From: Staphylococcus lutrae
GTDB lineage: Bacteria > Bacillota > Bacilli > Staphylococcales > Staphylococcaceae
Assembly (NCBI RefSeq): GCF_002101335.1
Contig: NZ_CP020773.1
Location: 310,001 to 374,000 of the forward strand
Length of the DNA: 64,000 nucleotides
Direction: 5' to 3'
Below, piece by piece: positions 1-8,828 of the stretch (position 1 is its first letter; every line of letters starts with the position of its first letter). The position numbers and the translations under genes are program-made. The notes beneath the pieces were generated by a model that did not search any database, had not been told where the DNA came from, and saw nothing but the letters and a program-made list of their open reading frames with translations.

Positions 1-102
1 TCGAATCAAATGTAAATGCGTATCTGTCGCAGCACACGTACGTGCAATATTCCCAGTATTTGCCGGTATTTCTGGCTGATATAAAACAACATGAATTGCC
101 AT
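1..102 (-). CDS. trmL: tRNA (cytidine(34)-2'-O)-methyltransferase, N-terminal part (runs off the window)
   Basis: The minus strand from 102 opens with [20 protein letters not shown] and stays open to the window edge, giving 34 residues. The [14 protein letters not shown] pattern is the first conserved motif of SPOUT-class RNA methyltransferases of the TrmL/YibK type, which methylate the wobble ribose of tRNA-Leu. The ATG shares one base with the queG stop codon (TAATG), so the two genes are translationally coupled and both act on the tRNA wobble base. Only the first fifth of the protein is visible, so the name rests on the N-terminal motif. Confidence 0.85.
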   Translation of the reverse strand, partial: MAIHVVLYQPEIPANTGNIARTCAATDTHLHLIR

Positions 103-1232
103 TATTCTTCTCTCCTTGTTTCTAAACCTTTAATCATTTCTATTTGTACTTCTTCAAGTTCGTTCTCATAATGTGACATAATATAATCTTTTGCAGCATC
201 ACCTAGAATTTGTCCAATCGCCCAAAACGCAGTGGCTCTAATCATCGGTCTCGCGTCCGTTTCAGCAACCTCTTTCAACGTAGGGATTGCAGATTCTTCT
301 TTGAAATGCGCTAAAGCAATGATTGCATTTCTTTGAATAGGCTTTTTACCTCTCCACGCACCCGCAAGATGACCAAACGTATTTTTAAATGTTTTATTAT
401 TCATTGTCAATAAAGGGACAAGTCGTGGTTTTAAAATGTCAGGTTCTAGATGAATATCCTCTTGTTCAGTGTTAATGCCGCGATTTTTAGGACAGACTTG
501 TTGACACGTATCACAACCGTATAATCGATTCCCAATTTTATAACGATATTCATCAGCTAAATAACCTTTTGTTTGCGTCAAAAAACTAATGCATTTTTGG
601 CTGTTCAGTTGCCCATCCCCTACAAGCGCACTCGTTGGACAACGATCTACACAAATCGTGCAATCACCACAACTGTCGAGTAACGGGTCGTCAGGTGGAA
701 ATGGAATGCTGACTAACATTTCACCCAAATAGGTCCACGTCCCTAAATCAGGGTTAATGACAAATCCATTTCTTCCTACAAATCCTAAACCTGCGCGTTC
801 AGCTACGGCTCTATCGGACAATACACCAGTGTCTACCATGGATAGGCACTCCACATCAGGAACCTTACTTTGAATAAAACGCGCAAGATCATTTAACCGT
901 CGTCTCATCATGACATGATAATCCTGTCCCCATGATGCACGTGCAAAAATGCCACGTCGATCTCCTCGAACACTTTTTGGCGCGCCTTTCATCTTATTAG
1001 GATAACCAACTGCAATGGCAATAATTGAACGTGCTGTCGGTAGCGACAACTTTGGTTCAGTACGTAAAGCGATGTCATCATGTTCAAATCCTGAAGCATA
1101 TCCCTTCGCATGATAATCGACTAATTTTTGTTTAAGTTCATCAAATGGATCTGCCGTTGTAAAGCCGATACTATTGATGCCGATGGTCTGTGCATAATCT
1201 ATGATCTCTTGTTTTAATTCCAATACATCCAT
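102..1232 (-). CDS. queG: epoxyqueuosine reductase QueG
   Basis: Last step of queuosine synthesis: cobalamin- and iron-sulfur-dependent reduction of epoxyqueuosine to queuosine at the tRNA wobble position. The 376-residue protein has the full family layout. Residue D134 (in MVDTG) matches the proposed active-site acid. Cysteines 188, 191, 194 and 198 form the first [4Fe-4S] motif. Cysteines 214, 240, 243 and 247 serve the second cluster. The last ~90 residues are HEAT-like repeats used for tRNA binding. The start follows a clear GAGGTGAC ribosome site. The stop codon overlaps the start of trmL, another tRNA-modification gene, on the same strand. Confidence 0.96.
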   Translation of the reverse strand: MDVLELKQEIIDYAQTIGINSIGFTTADPFDELKQKLVDYHAKGYASGFEHDDIALRTEPKLSLPTARSIIAIAVGYPNKMKGAPKSVRGDRRGIFARASWGQDYHVMMRRRLNDLARFIQSKVPDVECLSMVDTGVLSDRAVAERAGLGFVGRNGFVINPDLGTWTYLGEMLVSIPFPPDDPLLDSCGDCTICVDRCPTSALVGDGQLNSQKCISFLTQTKGYLADEYRYKIGNRLYGCDTCQQVCPKNRGINTEQEDIHLEPDILKPRLVPLLTMNNKTFKNTFGHLAGAWRGKKPIQRNAIIALAHFKEESAIPTLKEVAETDARPMIRATAFWAIGQILGDAAKDYIMSHYENELEEVQIEMIKGLETRREE

Positions 1233-1338
1233 CTTGTCACCTCATTAAAATCGCCATTTTATTTTAACATATTTACCTACATTGCGGAGCGCTAAACAAT
1301 AGAAGACTTTTTTATTTTATTTTAACTAAAATGCATAC

Positions 1339-1384
1339 AAAAAATGACGTTTCAACCTTGGTTCAATCAGATTGAAACGTCATT
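1339..1384 (-). terminator. rho-independent terminator of the amino-acid ABC transporter operon
   Basis: A 13-bp perfect stem (AATGACGTTTCAA at 1343-1355 against its complement at 1372-1384) is followed on the minus strand by a run of T. It lies directly after the stop of the ATPase gene. Confidence 0.85.
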
Positions 1385-1407
1385 GATTCATTTAAACCTT
1401 TAACGAA

Positions 1408-2139
1408 TTAGACATTGTTAAGCACACGTTTTAAAAAGTTTTGTGTACGTTGATGTTGTGGATTTTCAAAAATTTCATGTGGTGTCCCATCTTCAACGAC
1501 TACCCCATCTGCCATGAAAATGACACGATCACTCACATTTTTTGCGAAATCCATTTCATGTGTTACGACAACCATTGTCATACCTTCTTTTGCTAAAGAT
1601 TTCATTACTGTTAAAACTTCTCCTACAACTTCAGGATCCAGAGCTGATGTAGGTTCATCAAATAATAATACATCTGGATTCATTGCTAATGCACGAGCAA
1701 TCGCAACCCTTTGTTTTTGTCCCCCTGATAATTGGTTCGGGTAAGCCTCTGCTTTTTCCTTTAACCCTACCTTATCTAATAAATCTAGCGCACGCGTTTT
1801 TAGTTGTTGTGCATCCCCTTTTTTCAATAATTGGGGTGCCAGCATAATATTATCAATCACTTTTTTGTGCGGGAATAAATTAAAGTTTTGAAAAACCATT
1901 CCCATTTTTTGACGCAACTCATCCACTTTTGTCCCCTTACTTGTTAAGTCACGTCCTTCGAAAATCACCTGTCCAGAAGTTGGCACTTCTAACAAATTCA
2001 TGCACCGTAATAAAGTACTTTTACCACTACCAGACGGACCAATAATGGCTACAACTTCACCTTTAGCGATTTTCATATCAATACCTGTTAAAACTTTAGT
2101 TGATCCGAACGATTTGTTTAATTTTTTAATTTTAATCAC
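1408..2139 (-). CDS. glnQ: polar amino acid ABC transporter, ATP-binding protein (GlnQ-like)
   Basis: Cytoplasmic ATPase that powers amino-acid uptake. The 243 residues carry an intact nucleotide-binding domain: Walker [10 protein letters not shown] at 34-42, Q-loop Q84, signature LSGGQ at 137-141, and Walker B running into DEPTSALD at 161-168. This family (GlnQ/ArtM/HisP) energises uptake of glutamine, arginine or similar polar amino acids; the substrate cannot be read from sequence. The start overlaps the end of the upstream binding-protein/permease gene by 8 bases, so the two are one operon and one transporter. A strong terminator follows. Confidence 0.93.
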   Translation of the reverse strand: MIKIKKLNKSFGSTKVLTGIDMKIAKGEVVAIIGPSGSGKSTLLRCMNLLEVPTSGQVIFEGRDLTSKGTKVDELRQKMGMVFQNFNLFPHKKVIDNIMLAPQLLKKGDAQQLKTRALDLLDKVGLKEKAEAYPNQLSGGQKQRVAIARALAMNPDVLLFDEPTSALDPEVVGEVLTVMKSLAKEGMTMVVVTHEMDFAKNVSDRVIFMADGVVVEDGTPHEIFENPQHQRTQNFLKRVLNNV

Positions 2140-3592
2140 TGACTCTCATTCTCCCTTCAATAAAGCTCATTAGACGTGAAAGTGTGAAAGTTAAAATAAA
2201 GTAAAGCACTGCTGCAATTAGTAAAGGTGTAAATGGATCAAACGAAACACCTTGAACAACTTGAGCATTAAACATAATTTCACTCACACCTATAACTGAA
2301 ACAATAGACGATTCTTTGATTACAGTTACAAATTCATTCCCTAAAGCCGGTAAAATATTTTTAATCGCTTGTGGCATAATGACTGATTTCATTGTTTGGC
2401 CATAACCCAAACCTAAACTACGTGCGGCTTCCATTTGACCTTTATCCACCGCATTAATCCCTGCACGTATGATCTCTGCAATATACGCTGAACTGTTAAT
2501 CACTAAAGCAATCGCACCACAAATGAAAGCTGAAATATCCAGTCCTAAAACTGCCGTTGTCCCAAAAAATACTAAGAATACTTGTACAAGTAATGGCGTT
2601 CCTCTTAAAAACTCAATATACGCTGATGCTAACCATTTAAGAGGTAGTATCTTACTAATTTTCATTAATGCAATCATTGCCCCTAAAACTGCGCCTAAAA
2701 CAACGCCAATAATTGAAATGAGAATTGTACTTTTCAATCCAGTAATAAAGAACGTTCCATATTTAGTGAAGAAGTTGCCATCATCGTTCATTGCATCATA
2801 AGCAATCTTTTCATAGTCTTTAATTAGATTTTTATCATTGACTTCAGCAATTGTTTTATTAATACGTGATAACAATTCCGGTGAATCTTTTGGAACCGCA
2901 ATGGCAGTAGGTTTATCCGAATCAGCAAATGTCGCATCTGAAAACGTTAAATCTTCGTTTTGAGCTAAGTACGCTTTACCCACAGCACTGTCCATCACGA
3001 TAGCGTCGACCTTGTTACTTTTAAGTGCCAAAATCACTTCAGGTAAACGTGTTAATGATTGAATGTCCGCACCTTCAATTTCCTTTTTTGCTAATTCTTC
3101 TTGTGTCGTTTGTTTTTGTACACCGATACGATGGTTCGCTAAATCTTTAAGCGTTTTGTATTTATCTTTATCTTTTTTACGAACAACAGCTGTTTGACCC
3201 ACAGTCATATAGTTATCCGAAAAGTCTACCTCTTTTTTACGCTCATCTGTTGGTGTCATTCCTGAGATAATAATGTCAATTTTCCCAGTTTTTAACGCCC
3301 CTAATAAACTGTCAAAAGACATATTGACTATTTTTAATTTGACACCGTTATCTTTCGCAATTTTTTTAGCGATTTCGATATCAATTCCTGCATACTCACG
3401 TTCCCCATTCACAGTATGTTCAAATTCCATTGGTGCATAATCAGCAGATAATCCGACCTTTAATTCACCCCGTTCTTTAATAACCTCCCATTGATCCTTA
3501 CTTGCTGCTTCTGCTTTTTTTGTCATCGGTAAACCTGTAAATAATAACAATACAATAAAAAGCATAGATAAACCTTTCCTCAAATGCTTCAT
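2132..3592 (-). CDS. amino acid ABC transporter, fused substrate-binding protein and permease
   Basis: A single 486-residue polypeptide combines both outer parts of the importer. A signal peptide (about residues 1-30) leads into a periplasmic-type binding domain of the SBP_bac_3 family (about 35-265), then a HisM/GlnP-like permease domain with several membrane segments and the EAA loop ([14 protein letters not shown]). I place the start at 3592, not the upstream in-frame ATG at 3610, because AAAGGGGGT lies 6-7 bases before 3592 and would be inside the longer reading frame. Such fusions are usual for Gram-positive GlnP-type transporters. It is co-transcribed and overlaps with the ATPase gene. 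Amino-acid specificity is not determined. Confidence 0.92.
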   Translation of the reverse strand: MKHLRKGLSMLFIVLLLFTGLPMTKKAEAASKDQWEVIKERGELKVGLSADYAPMEFEHTVNGEREYAGIDIEIAKKIAKDNGVKLKIVNMSFDSLLGALKTGKIDIIISGMTPTDERKKEVDFSDNYMTVGQTAVVRKKDKDKYKTLKDLANHRIGVQKQTTQEELAKKEIEGADIQSLTRLPEVILALKSNKVDAIVMDSAVGKAYLAQNEDLTFSDATFADSDKPTAIAVPKDSPELLSRINKTIAEVNDKNLIKDYEKIAYDAMNDDGNFFTKYGTFFITGLKSTILISIIGVVLGAVLGAMIALMKISKILPLKWLASAYIEFLRGTPLLVQVFLVFFGTTAVLGLDISAFICGAIALVINSSAYIAEIIRAGINAVDKGQMEAARSLGLGYGQTMKSVIMPQAIKNILPALGNEFVTVIKESSIVSVIGVSEIMFNAQVVQGVSFDPFTPLLIAAVLYFILTFTLSRLMSFIEGRMRVSD

Positions 3593-3621
3593 TACAGTAC
3601 CCCCTTTCAATATTATTGATT

Positions 3622-3650
3622 ATTATACATATATATGCAAATTTATGCAA
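3622..3650 (-). promoter_or_regulatory. sigma-A-type promoter of the amino-acid ABC operon
   Basis: On the minus strand TTGCAT (3650-3645), 17 bases, TATAAT (3627-3622), ending about 30 bases before the transporter start. The -35 element lies in a direct repeat of TTGCATA separated by about 10 bases, which could be a regulator site; the regulator is unknown. Confidence 0.65.
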
Positions 3651-3711
3651 TACATTATTCAGAAATTCTTCTAGTTTTATTTTTAGGATGTATCATGCCT
3701 TTTATAAATAT

Positions 3712-3746
3712 TTAAAAAAACACCAAACAATGTCTCATTTGGTGTT
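3712..3746 (-). terminator. terminator after the EIIC-like gene
   Basis: AACACCAAA and TTTGGTGTT (3719-3727 and 3738-3746) form a stem with a 10-base loop. On the minus strand a run of seven T follows. Confidence 0.8.
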
Positions 3747-3797
3747 TAGCCATACAGCTAGAAAATCGTTTATTTTGAAGATAGTCATCAATCCGCT

Positions 3798-4856
3798 TTA
3801 TTCTTTAGGAATCTCGAAACGGAAAATATCATTGCTATAACGTGGCAATAATTTTTTGCTGAACTGATGGACCACCCATCCAATGACAAACGGAATGATA
3901 AAGTAACCTAATATCAATAATAAAATATTGATCGTTGGGTTACCTTCCATACGATTAAAAGCATTAATAGGTCCTACAAATCCAGAGTAACCAAAACCAG
4001 CAGACATCGGTGTCCCCTGTATTCCTATTGTATATGCAATGAGTCCAGAGACAATACCATTAATTGTTAAAGGAATCATAATGATAGGGTTTTTTAAATA
4101 AACAGGAATCATCATTTTAGCGGCACCGACGAGCAATACGATGTTCACGCCAAGTCCGTTGACTTTCCATGATCCCATTAAAAATGTGACACACGCTGCA
4201 ACAACCCCCATATTTGCTGCACCGCTTCCAAGTCCACTTAAAGAAATAGCAGTGGCGATCGCAACAACCGAAATCGGTGTGACCATAAGTAATGCATATG
4301 TAATAGCAATTAAAATACTCATCACTAATGGATTAAGTTCTGTAAATGTATGAATGAGTTTTCCAAGTGATTGCGTGACTTGGCTTACGTATGGTAATGT
4401 AAACAGTCCCAGCATACCTGAGATGACTGGAATGACTGCAGGCAAAATGATGATTTCTAGCGATCCTAATTTTCCAGATAATAAAATGAATAATATGCTC
4501 GCAATCATGACGACGATAATCACGTTAATAATATCCCCTATACCATGCAACATAAATGCGCCATTTTTAAATTGAATCACACCAGAACCAATCATAGCTG
4601 ATGTGCCAACAAACGCGACCCCTGGACCAGGGAATTTAAATGCATGTGCCGCAAGTGCCCCGATGATAAATGCCATAAATGATTGAATCACAAGTACCAA
4701 CTGATACATGCTTTCTAAAAAAGGTCGTCCTTCTTTAAAGAATTTTAGTAATTCACCAAGTAATGCATTGGGCAATAATGCGATAACGACACCTGCCCCA
4801 ACTGCGTTTAAAATAACGCTAAAAAATTGTTTTTTATTGATTTGGTTTGTTACCAT
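3798..4856 (-). CDS. EIIC-like (PTS_EIIC_2 family) multi-pass membrane protein
   Basis: A 352-residue, almost wholly hydrophobic protein with about ten predicted membrane segments and glycine-rich loops. The overall pattern fits the EIIC-like Pfam family PTS_EIIC_2, a stand-alone membrane domain found in staphylococci and bacilli. No EIIA or EIIB domain or phosphorylatable histidine/cysteine cassette is linked to it here, so sugar phosphotransfer cannot be assumed. The gene is monocistronic, with a good ribosome site (GGAGGG, 8 bases before ATG), its own promoter and its own terminator. The substrate is unknown. Confidence 0.7.
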   Translation of the reverse strand: MVTNQINKKQFFSVILNAVGAGVVIALLPNALLGELLKFFKEGRPFLESMYQLVLVIQSFMAFIIGALAAHAFKFPGPGVAFVGTSAMIGSGVIQFKNGAFMLHGIGDIINVIIVVMIASILFILLSGKLGSLEIIILPAVIPVISGMLGLFTLPYVSQVTQSLGKLIHTFTELNPLVMSILIAITYALLMVTPISVVAIATAISLSGLGSGAANMGVVAACVTFLMGSWKVNGLGVNIVLLVGAAKMMIPVYLKNPIIMIPLTINGIVSGLIAYTIGIQGTPMSAGFGYSGFVGPINAFNRMEGNPTINILLLILGYFIIPFVIGWVVHQFSKKLLPRYSNDIFRFEIPKE

Positions 4857-4888
4857 CTCAGTTACCCTCCGCTCATTAGAATAGCTTA

Positions 4889-4917
4889 ATCATAATATAA
4901 GTTATTAAACGGAACAA
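4889..4917 (-). promoter_or_regulatory. putative promoter of the EIIC-like gene
   Basis: Minus strand TTGTTC, 17-base spacer, TATGAT; about 30 bases upstream of the start codon. Confidence 0.5.
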
Positions 4918-4982
4918 CACTATCTCGTCATTTTTTTAGATTTATTTTATCCCTTTAAAGTGTCAAATATGAATGAAAATTA

Positions 4983-5038
4983 AAAAGAACTTGAGTCATT
5001 ACACGTCTATCATACGTCTAACACACTCAAGTTCTTTT
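4983..5038 (-). terminator. terminator after the MAP-repeat gene
   Basis: AAAAGAACTTGAGT (4983-4996) pairs perfectly with 5025-5038 around a 28-base loop; T-rich on both exits, so it may work in either direction. Confidence 0.75.
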
Positions 5039-5088
5039 CTACGCAATCATTGCGTGAGATTCTATTGTACTTCGTGAGAATTTAATAA

Positions 5089-6468
5089 TTATTTAACGCC
5101 ATTCACGTTAATATCGATACTTTTAATTTGATGAATATCAATTTTATTAGCTGTCAATGGGGCATCAGATTTTAAACTAATAGTTTGTTTCTGACCATTT
5201 TTCCATGTTACTGTATATTGCGCTGTTTTTGCTGAATCAATTTGTGCATCAGTGACACGATACCCATGTTTTAATACACTCTTAACCTCGTTATTTAATT
5301 GGTGGAAGTTACTCGCACTATAGTTTGATAAATGAAGGTATGATTGTACGAATACAGTGTTACCGTTTAAAGTCACCGCATAAGGCACTGCATTAACAGC
5401 TGATTTCGCTTTACCTTTTTTTACGTTAACATCGATGCTTTTAATATCTTGAACATTAATAACGTTTGTTGGTAAAATTGCGCCTTGTTTTAAGCTGATT
5501 GTTTGTTTATGACCGTTTTTCCATGTCACAGTATATTCTGCAGTTTTTGATTTTTCAACTTGTGAAGCACTTAACTTGTATTCATTTTCTAATGCCGCTT
5601 TAATGTTTTGATTTAATTGATAAAAATTATTGGCATTACTATTTGATAATTTAAGGTAAGATTGTACAAAAGATGTCGCACCATCGATTGTCGTTGTGTA
5701 TGGTACTGATTTTACAACTTGTTTCTCTTGTTTGCTCATTACATCGATATCAATACGTTTAATATCAAAAATATTAATGAGTTGTGTTGGTAAAGCAGCA
5801 CCTTGTTTTAAACTAATTGTTTGTTTGTGACCGTTTTTCCATGTCACAGTGTAAGCCGCAGCTTTAGATTTTTCAATTTGTGATGCACCCAATTTATATT
5901 CTTTCTCTAATACACCTTTAATATTTTGGTTTAATTGATAAAAGTTATTCGCATTTTTTTCAGTTAACTTAAGATAAGATTGAACATAAGCTGTCGCACC
6001 ATCAATCGTAGCTGTGTAAGGAACTGAATTCTCTTTGTAGTTCGTCTTTTTATTTTCTACTTTAATATCTATATTTTTAATGTCATTCACATTAATTTTT
6101 TGAGTTGGTGTTACAGAACCCTGTTTTAAATTGATTGTTTGTTTCTTACCGTTTTTCCATGTCACTGTATATTGTGTTGTTTTTGATTTTTTTATTTGTA
6201 ATGAAGTCACATTGTACTCATGTTTTAAAGTTGTTTTAACTTTTTCATTTAACTGATAAAAGTTACTTGTGCTCGTTGTTGATAATTTAAGGTAAGATTG
6301 AACATATGATGTTGAACCGTCAATTGTTGTTGTATAAGACACTGTTTTAGACTGTACTTTATGTTGGTATTGTGATGCTGCATCTGCATTATTCCCCGCA
6401 GTTAATGATGCTGTTGATGTTAATATACCTAATGCTAAACCTGTGACCATAACTTTCTTCATATTCAT
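5089..6468 (-). CDS. secreted MAP-domain (Eap/Map-like) adhesin with four repeats
   Basis: A 459-residue exported protein. A signal peptide (positive MNMKK, hydrophobic core, AxA-type end near residue 31) precedes four homologous modules at about 44-137, 149-243, 255-349 and 361-457. Each module has the core YTTTIDG, VQSYLKL, NFYQLN, YTVTWKNG.KQTI and IDI.V. These are MAP repeats, a beta-grasp fold found in S. aureus Eap/Map, which binds host matrix proteins and blocks neutrophil serine proteases and complement. No LPXTG or lipobox is present, so it should be secreted and re-bind the surface. Modules 2 and 3 are the most alike; module 4 has diverged most. Start supported by AAAGGAG. Which host target it binds is not shown by the sequence. 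Confidence 0.9.
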   Translation of the reverse strand: MNMKKVMVTGLALGILTSTASLTAGNNADAASQYQHKVQSKTVSYTTTIDGSTSYVQSYLKLSTTSTSNFYQLNEKVKTTLKHEYNVTSLQIKKSKTTQYTVTWKNGKKQTINLKQGSVTPTQKINVNDIKNIDIKVENKKTNYKENSVPYTATIDGATAYVQSYLKLTEKNANNFYQLNQNIKGVLEKEYKLGASQIEKSKAAAYTVTWKNGHKQTISLKQGAALPTQLINIFDIKRIDIDVMSKQEKQVVKSVPYTTTIDGATSFVQSYLKLSNSNANNFYQLNQNIKAALENEYKLSASQVEKSKTAEYTVTWKNGHKQTISLKQGAILPTNVINVQDIKSIDVNVKKGKAKSAVNAVPYAVTLNGNTVFVQSYLHLSNYSASNFHQLNNEVKSVLKHGYRVTDAQIDSAKTAQYTVTWKNGQKQTISLKSDAPLTANKIDIHQIKSIDINVNGVK

Positions 6469-6513
6469 ACTTAATTACTCCTTTTCAAATTATTCTTGCT
6501 TGTTACACTTACA

Positions 6514-6541
6514 ACTATACACTAAATATACGCATATACAA
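6514..6541 (-). promoter_or_regulatory. putative promoter of the MAP-repeat gene
   Basis: Minus strand TTGTAT, 16-base spacer, TATAGT, about 45 bases before the start codon. Confidence 0.5.
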
Positions 6542-6754
6542 TTAAAGACCTATTAAATCATTTAAAATAAACCTTAAATGCTATTACTAATAATTAAAAT
6601 TTTTATTCAATTTTATAAATGACTTTTTTGCTCCAACTTTTAACGCGCCATCAAATGAACGTACTACGATCCGACAAGTAATCGTACATCTAAACGAAAA
6701 GTGCTTTGTTAATACGTACAAGACAGCCATTATACGTTTCCTTTTTCTGCATTT

Positions 6755-6796
6755 AAAAAGAAAAATCAGAGAAGTGAAATGAACCCCTCTCCGATT
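6755..6796 (-). terminator. terminator downstream of the small-peptide gene
   Basis: On the minus strand AATCGGAGAGG (6796-6786) pairs with 6774-6764 over 11 positions, including two G-U pairs that exist only in the minus-strand RNA, and is followed by a T-rich tract. This supports transcription leftward across 6800-7010. Confidence 0.65.
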
Positions 6797-6920
6797 TATT
6801 AATAGAAGCAAAAATATTAAGTTATATCAACGTATAAGTTAGTATTAAAATTATCAACAAACAAAGTACCGTTAATCTAGCAAAAATGTATGTTGGTTTA
6901 AAATTTCTTTTTTGAGGCCC

Positions 6921-7010
6921 TTAGGTTATCACTTCTTTAAGTAGCAAAACAATCGTAATAATCGCGAATAACACGAGTAGGATGCTCAATATTGAAGTTA
7001 CCATTTCCAT
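6921..7010 (-). CDS. 29-residue hydrophobic peptide (holin-like/type I toxin-like)
   Basis: A short gene encoding a single membrane span: it begins MEMVTSILSILLVLFAIITI and ends with a charged KEVIT tail. A good ribosome site (AAAGGAG, 9 bases before ATG) and a downstream minus-strand terminator argue that it is real. Length, lack of signal cleavage site and one helix resemble putative holin-like toxins (TxpA/Fst-type) and other staphylococcal membrane peptides. I saw no obvious antisense RNA promoter. It could be a type I toxin, a small regulatory membrane peptide or a relic. The function is not established. Confidence 0.5.
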   Translation of the reverse strand: MEMVTSILSILLVLFAIITIVLLLKEVIT

Positions 7011-7042
7011 AATAAAACTCCTTTCTAGAATATAAAGACACA

Positions 7043-7195
7043 CTACTTCACTTTCATTACTTTAAATGAGAGCACATAAAAAATGATAAACAAAATTAGT
7101 GTCATCATCAGACCCACTAACGTATGCGTGACTGGAGAACTATAATAATATGAAGGATCAATAACGTATAATCCTAGGCGATAACCTATAATTCT
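7043..7195 (-). pseudogene. possible C-terminal remnant of a membrane protein
   Basis: The minus strand is open for 50 codons between two stops, with no good start codon or ribosome site at its head. The translation ends in a hydrophobic segment (VGLMMTLILFIIFYVLSFKV) and a basic tail, like the last span of a membrane protein. It could equally be an unrelated open frame. The nearest in-frame ATG would give only about 20 residues. Confidence 0.25.
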
Positions 7196-7198
7196 CTA

Positions 7199-7545
7199 AA
7201 ATGATGAGGCATTTTAATATTGATCAAATCATTTAAGCCTAGAACACTCCAGTTCATCCAGTCATTAAATCTAGATTTTGAACGTTTAAAAGCAAGTCAC
7301 ATTTTATAGCACTTATTTTTTATCTTTTAGTAATTCTGTTTGTAATGTTTTTCTATACTTATCATTTTAATAATATTATATACTAAATCTATGTAAAATT
7401 TAACGAAAAGTTGGAAGCGTTACCATAAATAAACAAAACAATTAAACATACTAATGATTTAAACAATTATTTCAGGATAGACATCCCGCTTTGCAAGATC
7501 TCAATTTTCATTCCCCTTAATGCTATTTCAATTCATGCCGCTACA
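7199..7545. other. AT-rich intergenic stretch, no gene recognised
   Basis: No reading frame with a ribosome site, no repeat and no RNA gene could be recognised here. The base composition suggests decayed sequence. Confidence 0.5.
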
Positions 7546-7650
7546 TCATTTACAATATAAAATTGGGGCGTATAGTTGTTTCCTCAAGACGGGTCCACCA
7601 AATAAAAGGTATCCCTTTTCAGTCCATCTAGCAACATCATTTCGAGTCAT
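7546..7650 (-). CDS. 34-residue small protein, DUF1737-like
   Basis: Starts with ATG inside the last codons of the upstream membrane-protein gene (14-base overlap, different frame). The product contains WTEKGYLLFGGPV and ends LYAPILYCK. The spacing G-Y/W-x-L-x-G-G-P followed by Y-x-P-x-x-Y-x-K resembles the short DUF1737 motif seen in phage and chromosomal proteins of about 50-70 residues. The ribosome site is weak (GAAGATAA), so coupling to the overlapping gene would be needed. It may instead be a truncated copy. The role is unknown. Confidence 0.4.
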   Translation of the reverse strand: MTRNDVARWTEKGYLLFGGPVLRKQLYAPILYCK

Positions 7651-7939
7651 TTTTTATCTTCATATAATACCCGTAAAATGACAAACATATTAAAATACTT
7701 ATCAATATAAATATGATTCCTATGGTAGAATTTATTTCTAAAACATTGATTGCTAGACAGATAAATATGGTTGTTAACATAAGCGAAGTAATAAAGTACT
7801 TCACAACTTTATTTTTTAAATGTTCTGGAATTTTTTCAGGTTCAATTGAAGCGATAATATACAGGTTTTTAGATTTAATTAAATATATTGAACAAATTGA
7901 AGAAATTGTAAAAAGTACTATTGTTATAATCACATTCAT
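7637..7939 (-). CDS. small membrane protein of unknown function
   Basis: A 100-residue protein with three predicted membrane helices, at about residues 2-22, 49-69 and 73-93, separated by a short charged loop (EPEKIPEHLKNK). I choose the internal ATG at 7939 because GAGGTGAG lies 7 bases before it; the longer frame to 7999 has no ribosome site. It resembles no family I can name. It overlaps a downstream 34-residue gene and lies next to an insertion-sequence cluster, so it belongs to the variable part of the window. Confidence 0.55.
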   Translation of the reverse strand: MNVIITIVLFTISSICSIYLIKSKNLYIIASIEPEKIPEHLKNKVVKYFITSLMLTTIFICLAINVLEINSTIGIIFILISILICLSFYGYYMKIKNDSK

Positions 7940-8132
7940 TTTAATTCTCACCTCATTGTTATCGGAAATTAAATCTATTAACTCTTTAGTAGAAATCAAC
8001 TACGAAACGACCAACAGTTGCTTTTGGACATGTATGAGCGTTTAGCATACTAAAAAGGCTTTATTTCTTTTTACTATGCTTAATTTTCAACATTAAAAGA
8101 TGATAATCACACACTCCATGCGATTGAAAAAC

Positions 8133-8244
8133 TGATGTTAGACTCATTAACGGACACAGCGAATTGATAATAAATAGTTTATAATAATTGATGTTAGACT
8201 CATTAACGGACACAGCGAATTGATAATAAATAGTTTATAATAAT
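8133..8244. repeat. perfect tandem duplication of a 56-bp insertion-sequence end
   Basis: Positions 8133-8188 and 8189-8244 are identical 56-base units. Each holds the left terminal inverted repeat of the outer IS3-family element (core CGGACACAGCGAATT) plus adjoining AT-rich leader. The matching right end (core AATTCACTGTGTCCG) lies near 10724-10738. Confidence 0.95.
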
Positions 8245-8270
8245 ATTATTAATTTACGGGAGTGTCTGTC

Positions 8271-8558
8271 ATGACTAAGAGAAGATATGAGCATTACTTT
8301 AAGATGGAAGCAATAAAACTGGTTGAATCAGGTAGAAAAGTGACTGAGGTCTCAAGAGACCTTGATATACCGATACAAACACTTACAAAATGGCTGAGTA
8401 AGTATCGTGAAGGTGGCGAAGCATCTTTTGTTGGTAGCGGTAAATTAACACCAGTAAAACAAACGGAAGTCGAACTACAAAAGCGACTTAAGGAACTTGA
8501 AGAAGAGAATCGAATATTAAAAAAGGCTATGCACATCTTTGCCAAAGACCAGAAATAA
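8271..8558 (+). CDS. IS3-family transposase OrfA (outer element)
   Basis: A 95-residue DNA-binding protein of an IS3-family element: an HTH_Tnp_1 helix-turn-helix ([21 protein letters not shown]) followed by a leucine-zipper-like coiled coil (about 55-85). I start at the ATG at 8271, with GGGAG 8 bases upstream, rather than at the GTG at 8262. Near its 3' end the slippery heptamer A_AAA_AAG (8519-8525) would give the usual -1 frameshift into orfB and the OrfAB transposase. The partner orfB is interrupted, so this OrfA should have no catalytic partner from the same copy. Confidence 0.85.
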   Translation: MTKRRYEHYFKMEAIKLVESGRKVTEVSRDLDIPIQTLTKWLSKYREGGEASFVGSGKLTPVKQTEVELQKRLKELEEENRILKKAMHIFAKDQK

Positions 8559-8812
8559 TTTATGAATTTATATATCAACACCGACACGAATTTCGTGTGA
8601 CTAAGATGTGCAAAGTATTAGGTGTTTCAAAAAGTGGATATTATGATTGGAAAAAACGTCCAACTTCATCACAACAAAAGAGACGTGATAGATTAAAAAA
8701 GGAAATCTATAAAGTTTATATTGGAAATCAAAAAAGGTACGGCAGTCCAAAAATCACAAAAGAACTGATGAAAGAAGGAATAAAGGTTTCACAGCGTACA
8801 GTAACAATATTG
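8525..8812 (+). pseudogene. IS3-family transposase OrfB, 5' fragment (outer element)
   Basis: After the -1 slip at 8519-8525 the frame reads KGYAHLCQ and continues through the HTH_21-type domain ([19 protein letters not shown], then [20 protein letters not shown]). It stops being OrfB at the junction ATATTG (8807-8812), where the inner element begins. The remaining catalytic part resumes at 10033. The short open frame past the junction is chimeric and not meaningful. Confidence 0.88.
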
Positions 8813-8828
8813 GAATGTCAACAGTTTC

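Noticed and set aside
6587-6811. 74-codon minus-strand frame
   Set aside because: Spans the hairpin terminator at 6755-6796, has no ribosome site, and the basic/cysteine-rich translation looks random.
7713-8045. 110-codon plus-strand frame
   Set aside because: Antisense of the small membrane protein gene, which has the better start and composition.
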